Below are positions 46,297 through 58,088 of a stretch of DNA of 64,000 bases, one piece after another (positions within the stretch are counted from its first letter, which is position 1; every line of letters begins with the position of its first letter). The stretch covers positions 372,001 through 436,000 of the forward strand of contig NW_006768775.1 in assembly GCF_000204055.1 (NCBI RefSeq). The letters run 5' to 3'. Both the position numbers and the translations under genes were made by a program. The notes beneath the pieces were generated by a model that saw nothing but the letters and a program-made list of their open reading frames with translations, ran no database searches and was not told where the DNA came from. The stretch is from Melampsora larici-populina 98AG31. Lineage: Eukaryota; Basidiomycota; Pucciniomycetes; Pucciniales; Melampsoraceae.

Positions 46297-46401
46297 GTAC
46301 AGTCCCCTCCAAGTGGTTTACGTAATCATTCAAGCTCTGTAGCAGCAGGGCCGGGGCTTGTCCCCAACCCGATGATTACACTAGGTGTGGGGACATGTAT
46401 A
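46297..46401. mobile_element. Short inverted-end element, copy 2
   Basis: GTACAGTCCCCTCCAAGTGG at the left, GTGGGGACATGTATA at the right; middle TTTACGTAATCATTCAAG as in 22889-22995. Confidence 0.55.
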
Positions 46402-48789
46402 GGCATACTTAACAGCCTGTGTTTGGAATTTGGCAGAGTGACCAATAAAAAAATCTTGAAAGATTTAAACTGCTGACTGGATTAAATAACCAAGTCCAAG
46501 CTATTTTCTGATTGAGCTCCTTGAGATAGTCACCAAAATGTTCTTTTAGCCAATTTCACCAGGGTATGAAATTCTAGTTAGAGTTTGAGGTTGAAATTTT
46601 TGTTTTGCCCACATCCCATAGTCAAGAAGTGGCTTTTGCCACTGTACATACAATGAGTGTGATGTAATACATCCTTCCTAAATCCTAATACTAATCCTAA
46701 CCCCTAACCAGATTGTACAATTCCTAAATAGTCAGCCACCTTGTTTTTGGAACTGGATAATTCCTGTTCTCCAATAATTAACTTTCTCAATGCAAGTAGA
46801 AATTATATTGCAATCTGCACCTACTTTTTTCTGATGGTTGTGTATGACTGAGTGTGTAGATATAAAGTTTCGATGTCTGTGCATTGCTCTACTTTTGCAC
46901 ATGACCTATTCTCAACTGGATTTGATGGATGAGATAGATTTAGCCTTCTAAACTCTTTGTATCCTAAATTGGCCATGAGCCCCAGGAACATACCTACTGA
47001 GACTTTGAAATTTTACAATAAAGCTTTTCAAATCAATCAGACTTGAAATTAACTAATGGTCACTAAGGAAGAGCTAAAAAATGATGGCATTGTTAGTGTT
47101 CTTGGAGCTTGTGCAGGGTGTAACATAGTCCATTACGTCTGGCAGGGAGATGCTAGGGACAGCAAAAGGAAGTGAAATACAGAGAACATGAAAAGGCCTA
47201 GTGGTAGTAATTGACACACCTGACACTTAGAGAGAGATGTAATTTAGGAATGGAAAAATTCCCCTCTTCCTCCATTGTCTCTTCTCCTTCTGAAGATCCT
47301 GCTTGTCAAGCATCCATATACACAGTAATTTCCTCTGCATTTTCTTACCTTCTCCTCTTTAGAATCAAGGGAATATTGAAGGCTGATCATTTGTCCACAG
47401 CAGCTTGACTTGCCTATGTGCAAAAACCAAGAAAAGAATATCTAAGGAGATACACAGACATTGTGCAGTTGGGAGCCATTTACTGGGAAAGTTTCTTTGG
47501 GGAAAAGCACCTGAAACACTGGAATTTAATCACAGCAGCCCCACCCATAGCACATTCCTTAACCCAGTAGTTGGGTCTTAGGACTGGGCCTGCATTACAA
47601 TCCACTGGGCAAGCTTGACTGAGTTGACCATGTAACCAAAAACAATTGTTGTATACATTGTTGTGCTCAACATAAAACTTGATACATATGCACCAACTGC
47701 TACATGTGAAATCAAAAGCACTCTGAGAAAATGATATTAGAGGTACAACTCAGCATTCATAGACACCAAAATTCTTGTAGCTGTGATGCTTTCGATTGAT
47801 CAATTTTAGTTTTGTTCTTATGAATTCCAATACAATCAAATGCCAAAATTAGAAAAGATTGTTATTCTACTGTAAGCAATAAACTTTGATTGGTCTCATT
47901 TATCAGGGTTCATACACAAGTAAAGTAAAATTATTTGATGATACCCTTTTGAAACTTTATATCCATGTATCTTGTGCTCTGGTATCATATTTATGGTGTC
48001 TTCTGATTTAGGCCCTGTATAAAATTAACATTAATCAATCCAAAGACTGAACAAACAAAGAGGAGTGAGAGGAAAGACAATGAGGTGGTGATATTCAAAG
48101 ACATTCTTGTCAAAGCCGAGGTTCAAATTCACACTCAATGGTAGGCAGATAATTGAAAAGCATCAATCCAATGCAAGGTAGCAAGTCAGACTTTGATCTG
48201 ACATTAAATCCTCTGGATCTTCTATGTGTATTGAGGTTTCCTTTATCTGTGTTCATTGAGTGCATGATCATTATGTCCAAGATGATCAAAAATCTCCAAG
48301 AAGATCAAAAATCTCCAAGTTATGAGGAAGCAGACCTGATCTGAATCTCAGTTTTGGACAATTGATATTGGGTTTTCTCATTCTTGTTCTTCTGATTTTT
48401 AGCCTCACATCTCTTATTACAATTTTTGATGCAAGACAAACTGAGTGCTATAGTGAGAAATAGCCCTCACTGTGTGAGAACTCAAACATATGTTACATGA
48501 AACAAATCCAAGTCAGCAGCTGATCAGACCCAAAGTCATTCTTTATCAATAGCCCACTTAATGAAACTAACACATTTGATTATATTTCATTTTGTTTAAA
48601 AAGTAAGATTAAACTTGGATACAGACTGCATCATTGTTTTGACTATGATTGTTTTGAGAGAAATGACCTTTGCTACTTCACTTGCACAAGGGCTTAATCT
48701 CATTGATCATACCAGTTTGTAGTCAGACAGAAAACAACTATACAAATGAAAGTTCAAATTTTGTGATCGATATAACTGCAATTAAACCA
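46402..48789. other. AT-rich sequence without a supported gene
   Basis: No frame beyond about 65 codons and none recognised. A short AGATGATCAAAAATCTCCAAG duplication lies near 48280-48320. Confidence 0.3.
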
Positions 48790-50420
48790 AACAAAACAGA
48801 GAGAAAACCGCTTACCTAGGTAGCAGATAATTCCAAGCTTGTATCAGACCAATCATTTTGAACTGAATTGTCAACAATCTAACATCAGTTGATAATCAGT
48901 GCAAACAAACATGGATGGAGAGAGTCAACTGATAAAAACGAGTTGGATTGATCAAAATCACCAATCAAAATATATAGGCCAGCTGATGATTGATATATAA
49001 ACAAAGCCAAAAGATTGATCAGTGACATGAGGTAGATGAGAAGCTGAAGAAGGCAAATTGTGAAAAGTGTACTTACAGATTGTCCAAAAAGGACACATAA
49101 AACTAATGATTGATAAAACCATAAACAATCCAGAAAGAAGTTGATTAGTACTGAATCAAAAAGTGAAAAGCATCCAAGATATGAAACTTACCAGTGCAAA
49201 ATGAATCTACACATTGCCATCCTGTTCAATGATCATCACCTATGATAATTCTTATAAGTTGATAAATTAAAAGTTCACCAAAAACTGATTCTCAAACCCC
49301 CAAAATCAAATCAAGATCAATTTCAATAGACAGAAAAATTCAAAAGAAAGAGAACTTACACCATTGAGCTTTACCAGGATTAAAATGAACCAATCCTTTC
49401 AAATCAAGTAACAGTTCATCAGTTACCCAACTCCACTCAAATCCCCAATTTGTAACCAGAGACGGAACATGTTTATGAATAAGTTTCAATTGAGATAAAT
49501 CGAATTGAATAGTTTAATAATGATTTGTTGTTCTTGTCTTTGTAAAATATTGCTTTTCAAGAATGAAGTTGAATTTTGTACGGATCGTAAAAAGTGGAGG
49601 GAAAAGAGACTATCTTAAACTGTAGTATGTTGATTCTTTACTAAGCCACATCGCCAACTGACCAAATCCAATAAACAATTCAATTAAATATTGGTCAAAC
49701 AAAGTTGAACTTCTAGGAAAGACAACCAAGATTGATCTGATAATAATCTGAATGAGTTGAGGATTCAAATTAAGAAAAGTTCAGATCCAATCGAATTGAA
49801 CAATCTAATGAAGTTTGAATCACGTTAGTTTCAAGCATTTTACAAATCACAGATGGCCAAGTGGTGATTGGATCAATGAATAGAGTTAAAGCGATTAATC
49901 GATGATGACTCATTTATGATGAAAGTTGAGAATGATTATGGACATTATCTTTCGTTGAACATGGACAATACAATTCAAAGATTGCTTCTGATATTTTGAT
50001 CGCTTCATTTGAATTGCAATCCACTTGAATTCCGCTTTGATTGACTCGATCTATATCTGATTTCTTTCTTTCTCTTTCGAGTCCTTTCGGTTTAACCCCT
50101 GATTCTTCTAAAATCATCTCATTGCAGATCGAATCTTCTAATGCTAACTTGACTTGTGATTCAAATTGATTAGGATAATGAAGCGACTCAGCTTTTGACA
50201 TCGGGTCCTCTTCTCTACTCATCAACACATTGCTATCTCAATTTTAACCAGTCGGTCGTCCATGTCTTGATGATCGGATCGGTGAAAAGTGGCATTGTCC
50301 TCGGAATTGATTTCGTTTTTCGGTTTGGAAAAATTGTTAGTAAAACTTGGATAAATTTCATAAACCTTTCTTCATGTTCTGTCAAATTGTGGTTCATCTT
50401 CACTTGGATGAAAAAATTGA
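48790..50420 (-). pseudogene. Relic of an unrecognised multi-exon gene
   Basis: On the minus strand, coding-like segments follow each other but change frame. They start with HEERFMKFIQVLLTIFPNRK at about 50390. Then come NQFESQVKLALEDSICNEMI, a TAA at 49914, and in the same frame HHRLIALTLFIDPITTWPSV; after a frame change LIQIIIRSILVVFPRSSTLF and, from about 49515, LSQLKLIHKHVPSLVTNWGF ending in HFNPGKAQW at a GTAAGT donor near 49370. Short 3' exons ending in DNSVQNDWSDTSLELSAT and TAG (48820) are possible. The text is hydrophobic and helical like a large scaffold protein, but I do not recognise the family. The internal stops and shifts argue for decay. Confidence 0.45.
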
Positions 50421-51474
50421 TAAGCAGTGATAGGGCATAGCACTGTCTAGAGCAGTTGTACAGCTATACTGTATAGACTGCTCTACTTAGCTGGACAGGT
50501 AGTCCTGCGGTGGAAACAGAAGCGGCCAATCGGAAAGGAAAAGTGGTCAATATACACCGCAGGATAGATGCAAATTCAAAACAATATGCTTAACTTGGCA
50601 TGGTGAATAGATTGAAGGTGCTCCTGTGCTGAATCATGACGTAGGAGGGGAACTCATGATTGATATTTGAGGATAGTTTACGCGGTGATCCAGAAACGAG
50701 ACCTATAACATTATTTGTATATGTGTTTCTTGTGTGAGTTAATTGGGAACTTGATAATCAAATTGGAGCATAGTTGATTGTACGATAGGATTCAAATGTT
50801 GGTGTTGATGACTTGGGATTTTGGCTAGATTGACATTGGATCTCTGCGACTAAAAAGTGAGGGACTGAGGAAGTCGGTTGATTATGTGTGTTGAAAGCTG
50901 TAAGGTAACAGAGTTGTGGAGATGGCGGGGAATCTGTAACCGCTAAGATGAATCATAAGCTGCAGCAAATTGTACTCTCCTTTAAAAAAGAGAACGGAAG
51001 AGTTACCCGGCCAGAACTACGGAATAGCAGGAGGGCTTGAAATAGTGGAAATTATGTGTATATGTGTATAGGAAGGGGAGAAAATTGAGATTCATTGTTG
51101 CTAGCTCAAGACTTTTGCTGCTGCCAACTGCAATTCCGCTGGGGGAAGAGTAGGCAGACGAGCAGGTTATCAACGTTAGTGGCAAATGGTTCTGCATTAT
51201 AGTAGGCAAAGGAAATACGGAGGATGCTATGTCTATTGAGTAGCGGTAAATCTTGGCAAAGTGGAGGATCATATAGCAAATCAAAGGTAAATTACGCTAG
51301 TCCGTAGCTTCGGCTGGCTGAAACTCGGATTCGTCAAGCTTGAGAGTAGCCAACTGAGACAATTTGTGGATTTTGTAAAGCAATTTGTCTATTTTGTTGG
51401 AATTCAATGTTCGCTGTTAACTTGAATGATGAGATGATGATCTTGTAGTTCTTTCTGTAAGCTGATGAGTTGTT
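50421..51474. other. No gene seen
   Basis: A hairpin AGAGCAGT..TACAGCTATACTGTA..ACTGCTCT is at 50450-50485. The stretch near 51309-51422 resembles 45288-45375. Confidence 0.3.
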
Positions 51475-51819
51475 TTGCCTTTGGTTACTCAGAACTTTGA
51501 GCATACTGATGATATCAATGTTGATCAAGTCATGGAAGATGAGGGTGAGAAGAATGGCTTTAGGAAAACAACTAGTGATGATGTCAAGTTTCTCCTATCA
51601 TATTTTAAAGATTCAACCTATGTCCGTGGCAAGGAGGTAAGTTTTCATCTTAATACATTATATTATCATTTTCATTCTCAAACCATTTTGATGATGTTTT
51701 ATCTTTTTATCCATGTAATAGGCTACTGGGATCAAACAAAGCTTGACTTGCAAATGGTGCAAGAGTGTTTTTACACGCGGTAATGACAGTAACTCCAATC
51801 TTTACGGTCATCAAAACAG

Positions 51820-54800
51820 TGTAGTACTTATAGCACAACAAGGGCTATACAGTGCTTGAAAGAGGATAATCTGAAGATGTAATGGATCTAAAGAAGGTGT
51901 CTGAGACTGCTCTTTCTGAGAATCTTTAACAAACTGGACTTTGTTCTTAAAGTCTCCTGATAACAGAGAAATATAACCAGGTCTTTGATAATAAGAGAAA
52001 AGTAACTGTTGAAAAGGCACCAGAGAAATAAGTTCAACACATTTAAAGTGTTATTCCAGTCGAGTCAAAATGTTGAAAAATAAGCTCAATATCTTTTTGA
52101 TATTATTCCAGAATGACAGTGTCATATAAAACACATAAAACAAATTTCTCTTCTAATGAAGGGCTGATTTGAGTGACCTAGTACTGTTCTAATAAGTTTA
52201 TAATGATAAAAATGAATAAAGCTGTGTAAGAGATGAAGAAGAAAGAAAACATAATTTCGCACAAAGGGCACAAGCTTATATACAAATCAATGAAGTGGTA
52301 AACAGCTCTTAAAAATCCTCTTTACCATTTAAAAAACCAAAAGATGACTAAAATGTTGGTAAACAGCTTTGATATAATGATTCAACCACTCTCTACATTC
52401 CTAGATTTCGCCATCACTAGCTCACCAACCCATTATGATCATTACTATGATGTAATGTGATCTTCTATTCATCATCTGATCAGATTTATTACTAATTTGA
52501 CCAGTAAAACATGACTAATCCCTATTCTTATGATCAAATGCTGTGTATATGCTGTGTATATGCTGTGATTTGGATGTTCTAGAATGAATATTGATTTGAT
52601 CTTATGATGATTCATCATTTCAATGATGTAATTGCTTGTTATTAATGATTTGTGATCTTGTTGATGTGTAATCAAATCCTATGATTTCTTATAACTTTTG
52701 TCATACACCTCTGTTACTAATGATTTAAAGGTTGTAAATTATGATTTGGATGATTCTGCGTCGAAAGAACTATTACTCATCATGTTCTGACGTCATTTGA
52801 CACATGTAATCAGCTGAAAACCTTCATTTTCGACTATTTTCACCTATTTTCTCCACTTTACACACCTTTTACTAAGCTTTTCCTTTTTTCTGTTCCTGTC
52901 TTCTGTGACATTAAACAGTAATCTCTGACCGTGAGAATCCCTAAAGATACTCTTGGCAACCTTATTCATTACTAATACCACTGTTACATATGTAAAACTA
53001 CCTGTAGACCCTTGTTTACCAGCTTTGACTTTTTCCCATTTCCTTAATAACTTCTATTTGCTCTTATCAACCACCAAGATTAAAGTTTTTACTGACTAAT
53101 ATAATGCTCCTATTTCATATTACAACCCTAATAAACCCATAAACCTAATATCAATACCCTAAAAACCATTTCCAACCCGTATACCTCTATTTTCAAGTTT
53201 TTCTTATGTTTTTTCTTTCTTTTGTTTTGTAATCTTTTTGTTAAAAGTTTATACTTATCTTATTAAGCTGGTTTCAATGATAAAATGATGTAAATAATAA
53301 ACTACAGTCAATCCAATTTTGCTTGTCCAATCGGATTTTATTTATTTATTTTTCACTGCAATACAGGTGATTCTATAAGCATAAAGATATGAGTCATATG
53401 CTTATGCTGGAGTTGTGAGTCTGACCAACCACAGCTGACCATAGTCCACAGTGCTTGATTATTACAAACCTGTCCTCATCACCATCCCTTTGTCCTCACA
53501 CACATCGTTCCAGCTCAATCCTATCTTTCATCATTCATCCTCTCAGCCAAAGAACCGTAAGGTGAGTGCTGACCCAGTCTTCTAGGCTTTGATTTCAGGC
53601 TCTTTGTTTTGGTTCAGACCTCTCAGCTTCGGTTCAAACCTTCCCGTCTTCAACTCAACCCTTGGTGTCTTTGATTTGATTATGTAAAGTTCACTCACTC
53701 AATCAAAAACTAGCTTGAACACAATACTGATCTTCCTTTGAATTATATTTTCAGTTGAAGTTCATTAGATTCGAGTGGATTGTTCAAAGCACCTTTATCA
53801 GCTACTTCCAAAACACTCACAATTCCTTCTCAAGCGAATGATGATAAAGGATTGAAGATAAAAAGTCTCGATTGCTACCCACACAATATCAAAAAAGAAG
53901 GTGAATTGTTGCCATCACTTGATCACCCCAATGTCGGTTTAATCTACTCAAGCTTATGTTTAGTGAAGTATTTTCTTTAGATCTTAGTCTCATTTTTAAA
54001 TCCTTCCTTTAGGCTTCAGCTCCAATTCGTAAACGTCACATCCAATTGTAGAGCTCTGGATGTTTTTTTGGTCAACTCGATCGTTCCATTTTTATATAGC
54101 ATACTTAGCTTTGGGAATCTGTTGCATCAGATCAAATCCAAAGCCTTAATGTGTATTCTGCTTGTATTTCATCTTGCCTCAGTTTGCTGTTGTAATAAAA
54201 GACTCTTTGAATTACAGTCTCTTCCTGTGATGCTTCAATTACTTTTCAAATGCATTGCCAGCATGTCTCAAGGTGAGGGGATCATGTGCAATGATAGTGG
54301 TCACAGATAGGCTGAGTACCAACAGTTCTTAGACCGGAAGTCTGCAAGGAAGCCAGTGACTACTAGCACCAAGTATGAGCTCAGGTTAGATGGCACGAGG
54401 AAACAAGACAGTTCATAAAAACAGTGCTTCTATATACCGTTGCAGGAGTTTCATACACTCTAAGATCAAACTGTGGATCTAATGAGACACATTGTACTCG
54501 TAGGCAACCGAAAGAGTCCAGAAAGTATATCAATCATAAGAACTCAGAATGATGAATATAAACTGTTGATGTTATTAACAATGGCCATTTAGATGGCAGG
54601 TACAAACTTCTATATACAAATAAGACACTTATTCTTTCTTGAGTATAGGAACAACAAAATCACATAGCAAGAAAAAACTACAAGATCCACAGACTGAGGC
54701 AGATTGATGTGAAGCGTTGAGAAACCAGGGTAAGTAGCTTTACTGATGATTTGCAATAAACAAGTCACACCTTATGAACTAACAGTATCAACACAAATAA

Positions 54801-55571
54801 ACTTACACAGGATTGATCGATGACGCGGAATTGGATTTAGTGGATTGATTGATCTTCAAAGTACTTTGAAATGTCTGAACCAAAGACTAGAGCTTAAGTT
54901 GACAGACAGAAGGGATTTGAGAGAAGTGAACCATTTCGATTAGTGCGTGTTTAGTTGGTTAACAAGAGTTGAGTCAAAGAACAACATACCTTGAATTAGC
55001 GATAGGGTAAGGACTGATAACGATTTGAGTTGATGAGCTCGAACATATCCGATGAACGGACCAAAACATTGACCTGGCTGGATGGATGAGGAAGATATTC
55101 AGCAATCCAATGACTGATCTCAATACAAGTAAGATATTCAAGGAGCTTACTTGAGTCAAAGCCGAGATGTTTCAGTCGAGACCGAAAGGGTTGAATTGCG
55201 GAATGAAAGCCTAAGTGATAAGCCCAATTCTCAAAGGATAGTGACGAGGTAGAGAGAAGCGATTGGATGATTCAAGTGATGCATGGATGAGTTCGGAGAG
55301 GATGGATTGATGCTGAATCCTGAATCTGATGGGTCAAGACTTGGCAGCATCGATCATCAACAACCCTCTACACTTCAATTGTGGTATCTTGATTGAAGGC
55401 TATGTATGCTTATAAAATGGCCTGTATTGGCCTGTATTGATGTGAAAATAAAAAATAAAAAATCCGAATGGACAAGCAAAACTGGATTGACTGTATATGT
55501 AATATAATTGATGTAATTCAAAATTTTTATTTTTTTTATTTTTTGATAGGTCTCATAGATGGATTACCCCA
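51820..55571 (-). mobile_element. TG..CA element, copy 2, itself interrupted
   Basis: Inverted copy of 6361-7918. Its 3' end is at 51820 (TGTAGTACTTATAGC, the inverse of copy 1's end) and its 5' end at about 55571 (GTCTCATAGATGGATTACCCC, the inverse of copy 1's start). Without the nested element it is about 1.56 kb, as in copy 1. The flanks ACAG and ACGC or AACAG and AACGC are not a clean duplication, consistent with greater age. Confidence 0.75.
53305..55493. mobile_element. 2.19 kb TA-flanked element nested in the TG..CA element
   Basis: Ends CAGTCAATCCAATTTTGCTT and AAGCAAAACTGGATTGACTG are inverses with one mismatch in 20; similarity runs on through TGTCCA.TCGGATTTT and, more loosely, to a TATAAGCATA string. 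TA flanks both ends (53303-53304, 55494-55495). The TA target and CAGTC start fit a pogo/Tc1-mariner type. No transposase frame is seen, so it is non-autonomous; the internal sequence looks like ordinary genomic DNA with possible splice sites and could be captured. Confidence 0.8.
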
Positions 55572-56299
55572 ACGCTCGTGTGCTAATCGACATCAACCAC
55601 ATCCAGGCCAACCTCCATGTTCAAAATCTCAGCTACTGAAACAATTTTGCAAAGATTTATTAGATAATATGGGGTTACCCAAAGACACGTATATATCTTT
55701 CTTACAAAAGTATACTGACAAAACTCTTCCTACCACTCCACAAAAACTTATCAACCACGGGACCACTGTCATTGTTGACCAAGACACCTTGAAGGGCATT
55801 CAAGTCATTTGTTTTTTCTCCAATGACACCACTCCCTTTGATCAGCATGAAAAATTCAAATCAACAACTAAAACAGTGTACAACCACACTCTTTGACATG
55901 CAACTTGTAAGGTTAATCGCGTGATGAAAGGCTGCAAAGCAGGCGGTGAGATGAGGTTGGCCGGGTCTAGGCCAGGTAGTGATCTGGGAAAAAACATTTG
56001 GTCATTTTTTTATGTTTGTTCTTTTTTGGTTTCTTTTTCCTTATTCAAATGTTTTCTTTGCTAGGTGTTTTTGCTTTCAATCAAAAGGATGGGGTCAATG
56101 AAGCCAGGATTTTCAAAGATAGAAATGAACTGAAGGCTATGGCTAAATGTCACAATAATTATGCTGAATGGATGTTGAGCCTCTCGATGGGCACATTCAA
56201 AGCAAACAAGTTCATCTCAGCTCATTGTTGTACTCCGTCTTTTGCAGATGAAGAATGGTCAGAAGAAAAATCAGGTGCTATCTTTTCTAGTATCTCAGT

Positions 56300-57255
56300 C
56301 AATACCGGAACCGCTCCAATACAATATGTATTTTGCCCCATCTTTTTATCAGAGCGTTATAACCACTATGAGTGAAACGATATCATACCAATATCGTTTT
56401 CTCTCAAATTCTCACAATAAATTGGAGCGGGGAAACCGCTCCAATACCGCTATATAGCGGCAATATGGCACAGGACCGAGAATAAAGAAAAAAGTAAATT
56501 TCAAAGAGATGCTACATGTATACTAACCAGGCCTAGGTAAGAGAAAAATCAATAGATCAAAATTAATTTCAAATTACAATGGGTTTGTGCTTCATGATTG
56601 TGAGCTGGTCCTGTAAATCGATGGTTTCCTTCTTCTATAAGATTCAAAGCTGAATCAAAAGTTGAAGTTGTTGAATATGAATCCAATGAGTTTTAGATGA
56701 TTTATTAATGAGTTTTTGAAACAAATAAAAAGGAGAATTCATATGAGAAAATTTGATTGAATCACATTGAATGTTTTAAATAACTTCAACAAGGTAAAGA
56801 AAAGGTTTTGAGATTTGATTGAGTGATTAAAATTGAGATGACAGTTTGTTCTGTTCAGAAGGTTTGATCTGGGGAATGTGTTATTCTTGAAGCAATGGTT
56901 TCTTTAAACAAAGATTGGTGTTATTCCTGATACCGACCTGTTCAAGAATCACTGTATGTGAGTGATGTAGTGAGATTTTGAGAGGTTCCGTGATGGGATG
57001 TTCTTTGGTGGTGGATGGTTTGTTTGATAATTGTCTGTGGTATAGAGAACTTAGAGTGAATACAAGTTTTAACCGATATATATTGGACAAAGCTTGGACC
57101 CGGCCCGTATTGGAGTGGCCACTCCAATGTAGGATTTTTGGCATCCGGATGGTGGAGCGGATCCACTGCTATATATAGTGGTGAATATAGTGGTGTTGAA
57201 ATTGCTCCGATACCGCTCCAACACCACTAAAAGTTGCAGAGCGGTTCCGGTATTG
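56300..57255. mobile_element. 956 bp element with 7-base duplication TCTCAGT
   Basis: TCTCAGT lies at 56293-56299 and 57256-57262. Ends CAATACCGGAACCGCTC and GAGCGGTTCCGGTATTG are exact inverses. Subterminal CCGCTATATAGCGG-type and GGAGTGGCCACTCC palindromes are present; no coding. Excising the element with one copy of the duplication rejoins the host frame without a change (SSIS|VTRD). Same end type as 36533-37784. Confidence 0.9.
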
Positions 57256-57743
57256 TCTCAGTTACTAGAGATGGTTTCTGGAACAAGCCGCATGAAGATA
57301 ATGATGTCAGCCCTTATGCCTGTGGCCTCTGGAATGTAATATGGCGTGCAACTGGAAAACCTCAATATAAAGAGAAATCGAACTTAGGGAAGATCACCGG
57401 CACCAAGTTCGTATTGTTGTATTATCAGGTCAAAACCAATATTTGTGCTTGCAAGGGAAACATTCTCATGCTATGGGCGTCAGATGAGACTCATTACACA
57501 TCTGAATCCACAACAACAAACAAATTAGGCAAAAAAATCAAGCCACATAACTCACCAATCACGTTGTTTGGCTCATCCTGTCAGATAAATGCGGAACTTG
57601 CTAGGCGTATTGGCAAGGTAGTACAATCAAAAGCGGGAAAAACTGAGGGAGAGTACAAGAATTTTGTGAAAAGGGGAGTGAAGTCTTATCATCAGGAAGT
57701 TGAACACAAATTGAAGATTATCCATGATAAGGATCATGCATGA

Positions 57744-57920
57744 GCTGTTTTTCACATCAATTCTTATCAATCGACTTTCTCTTCATCTATTATGAGTATT
57801 AGTAATAAGTTTGTTTGACCCCTTGTCAGACTCAAATTAAACTTTGAAGTCTCAACTTCAAGCTGCAAGTGTTGTGATTTACACTGAACATAGCATAACT
57901 TACTTCAAACTCTTTTTTCT
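57744..57920. other. 3' flank of the Tet-like relic
   Basis: No feature seen. Confidence 0.3.
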
Positions 57921-58088
57921 ACATGGTTATTTGCATTTAGTTGAGCATCCAACTTCAAAGTTCAAAGTTTTTTCTAAACCATGCATGGTTACTTGCATTT
58001 ACTTGAGCATCCAACTTCAAAGTTTGAACTTGAAAGTTCAAAGTTTTTTTACATGGCCACTTGCATTTACTTGAGCATCCAGTTTCAT
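57921..58088. repeat. Three tandem units of about 62-68 bases
   Basis: Each unit has ATGG..A.TTGCATTTA.TTGAGC followed by ATCCAACTTCAAAGTT, starting near 57921, 57984 and 58051; the third ends in ATCCAGTTTCATG. Confidence 0.65.

Larger units (their letters stand above)
51475..57743 (+). pseudogene. Tet/JBP-like 2OG-Fe(II) dioxygenase gene split by nested insertions
   Basis: Exons at 51475-51636 and 51722-51819 encode an acidic start and a BED-like finger (LTCKWCKSVFTRG, then SNSNLYGH). After the 51820-55571 insertion the text resumes at QRSCANRHQPHPGQPPCSKS, has a TGA at 55894-55896, and after an intron (about 55976-56065) reads VFAFNQKDGVNEARIF. A second insertion (56300-57255) splits FSSIS|VTRDGFWNKPHEDND. 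The last part has the iron-binding H.D in NKPHEDNDVSPYACGLW (His 57291, Asp 57297), a distal His in DETHYTSE 67 residues on, and ITLFGSSCQIN where relatives I recall have a TRLGTS-like string. That string would carry the 2-oxoglutarate-binding Arg, which is missing here. Such genes are expanded in basidiomycetes and act on 5-methylcytosine. Family call is by motif order, not by search; union of the finger and oxygenase parts in one gene is inference. Confidence 0.6.

Noticed and set aside
50450..50485. Possible terminator or tRNA-like hairpin
   Set aside because: No tRNA arms or box sequences; a simple palindrome in a eukaryotic spacer.
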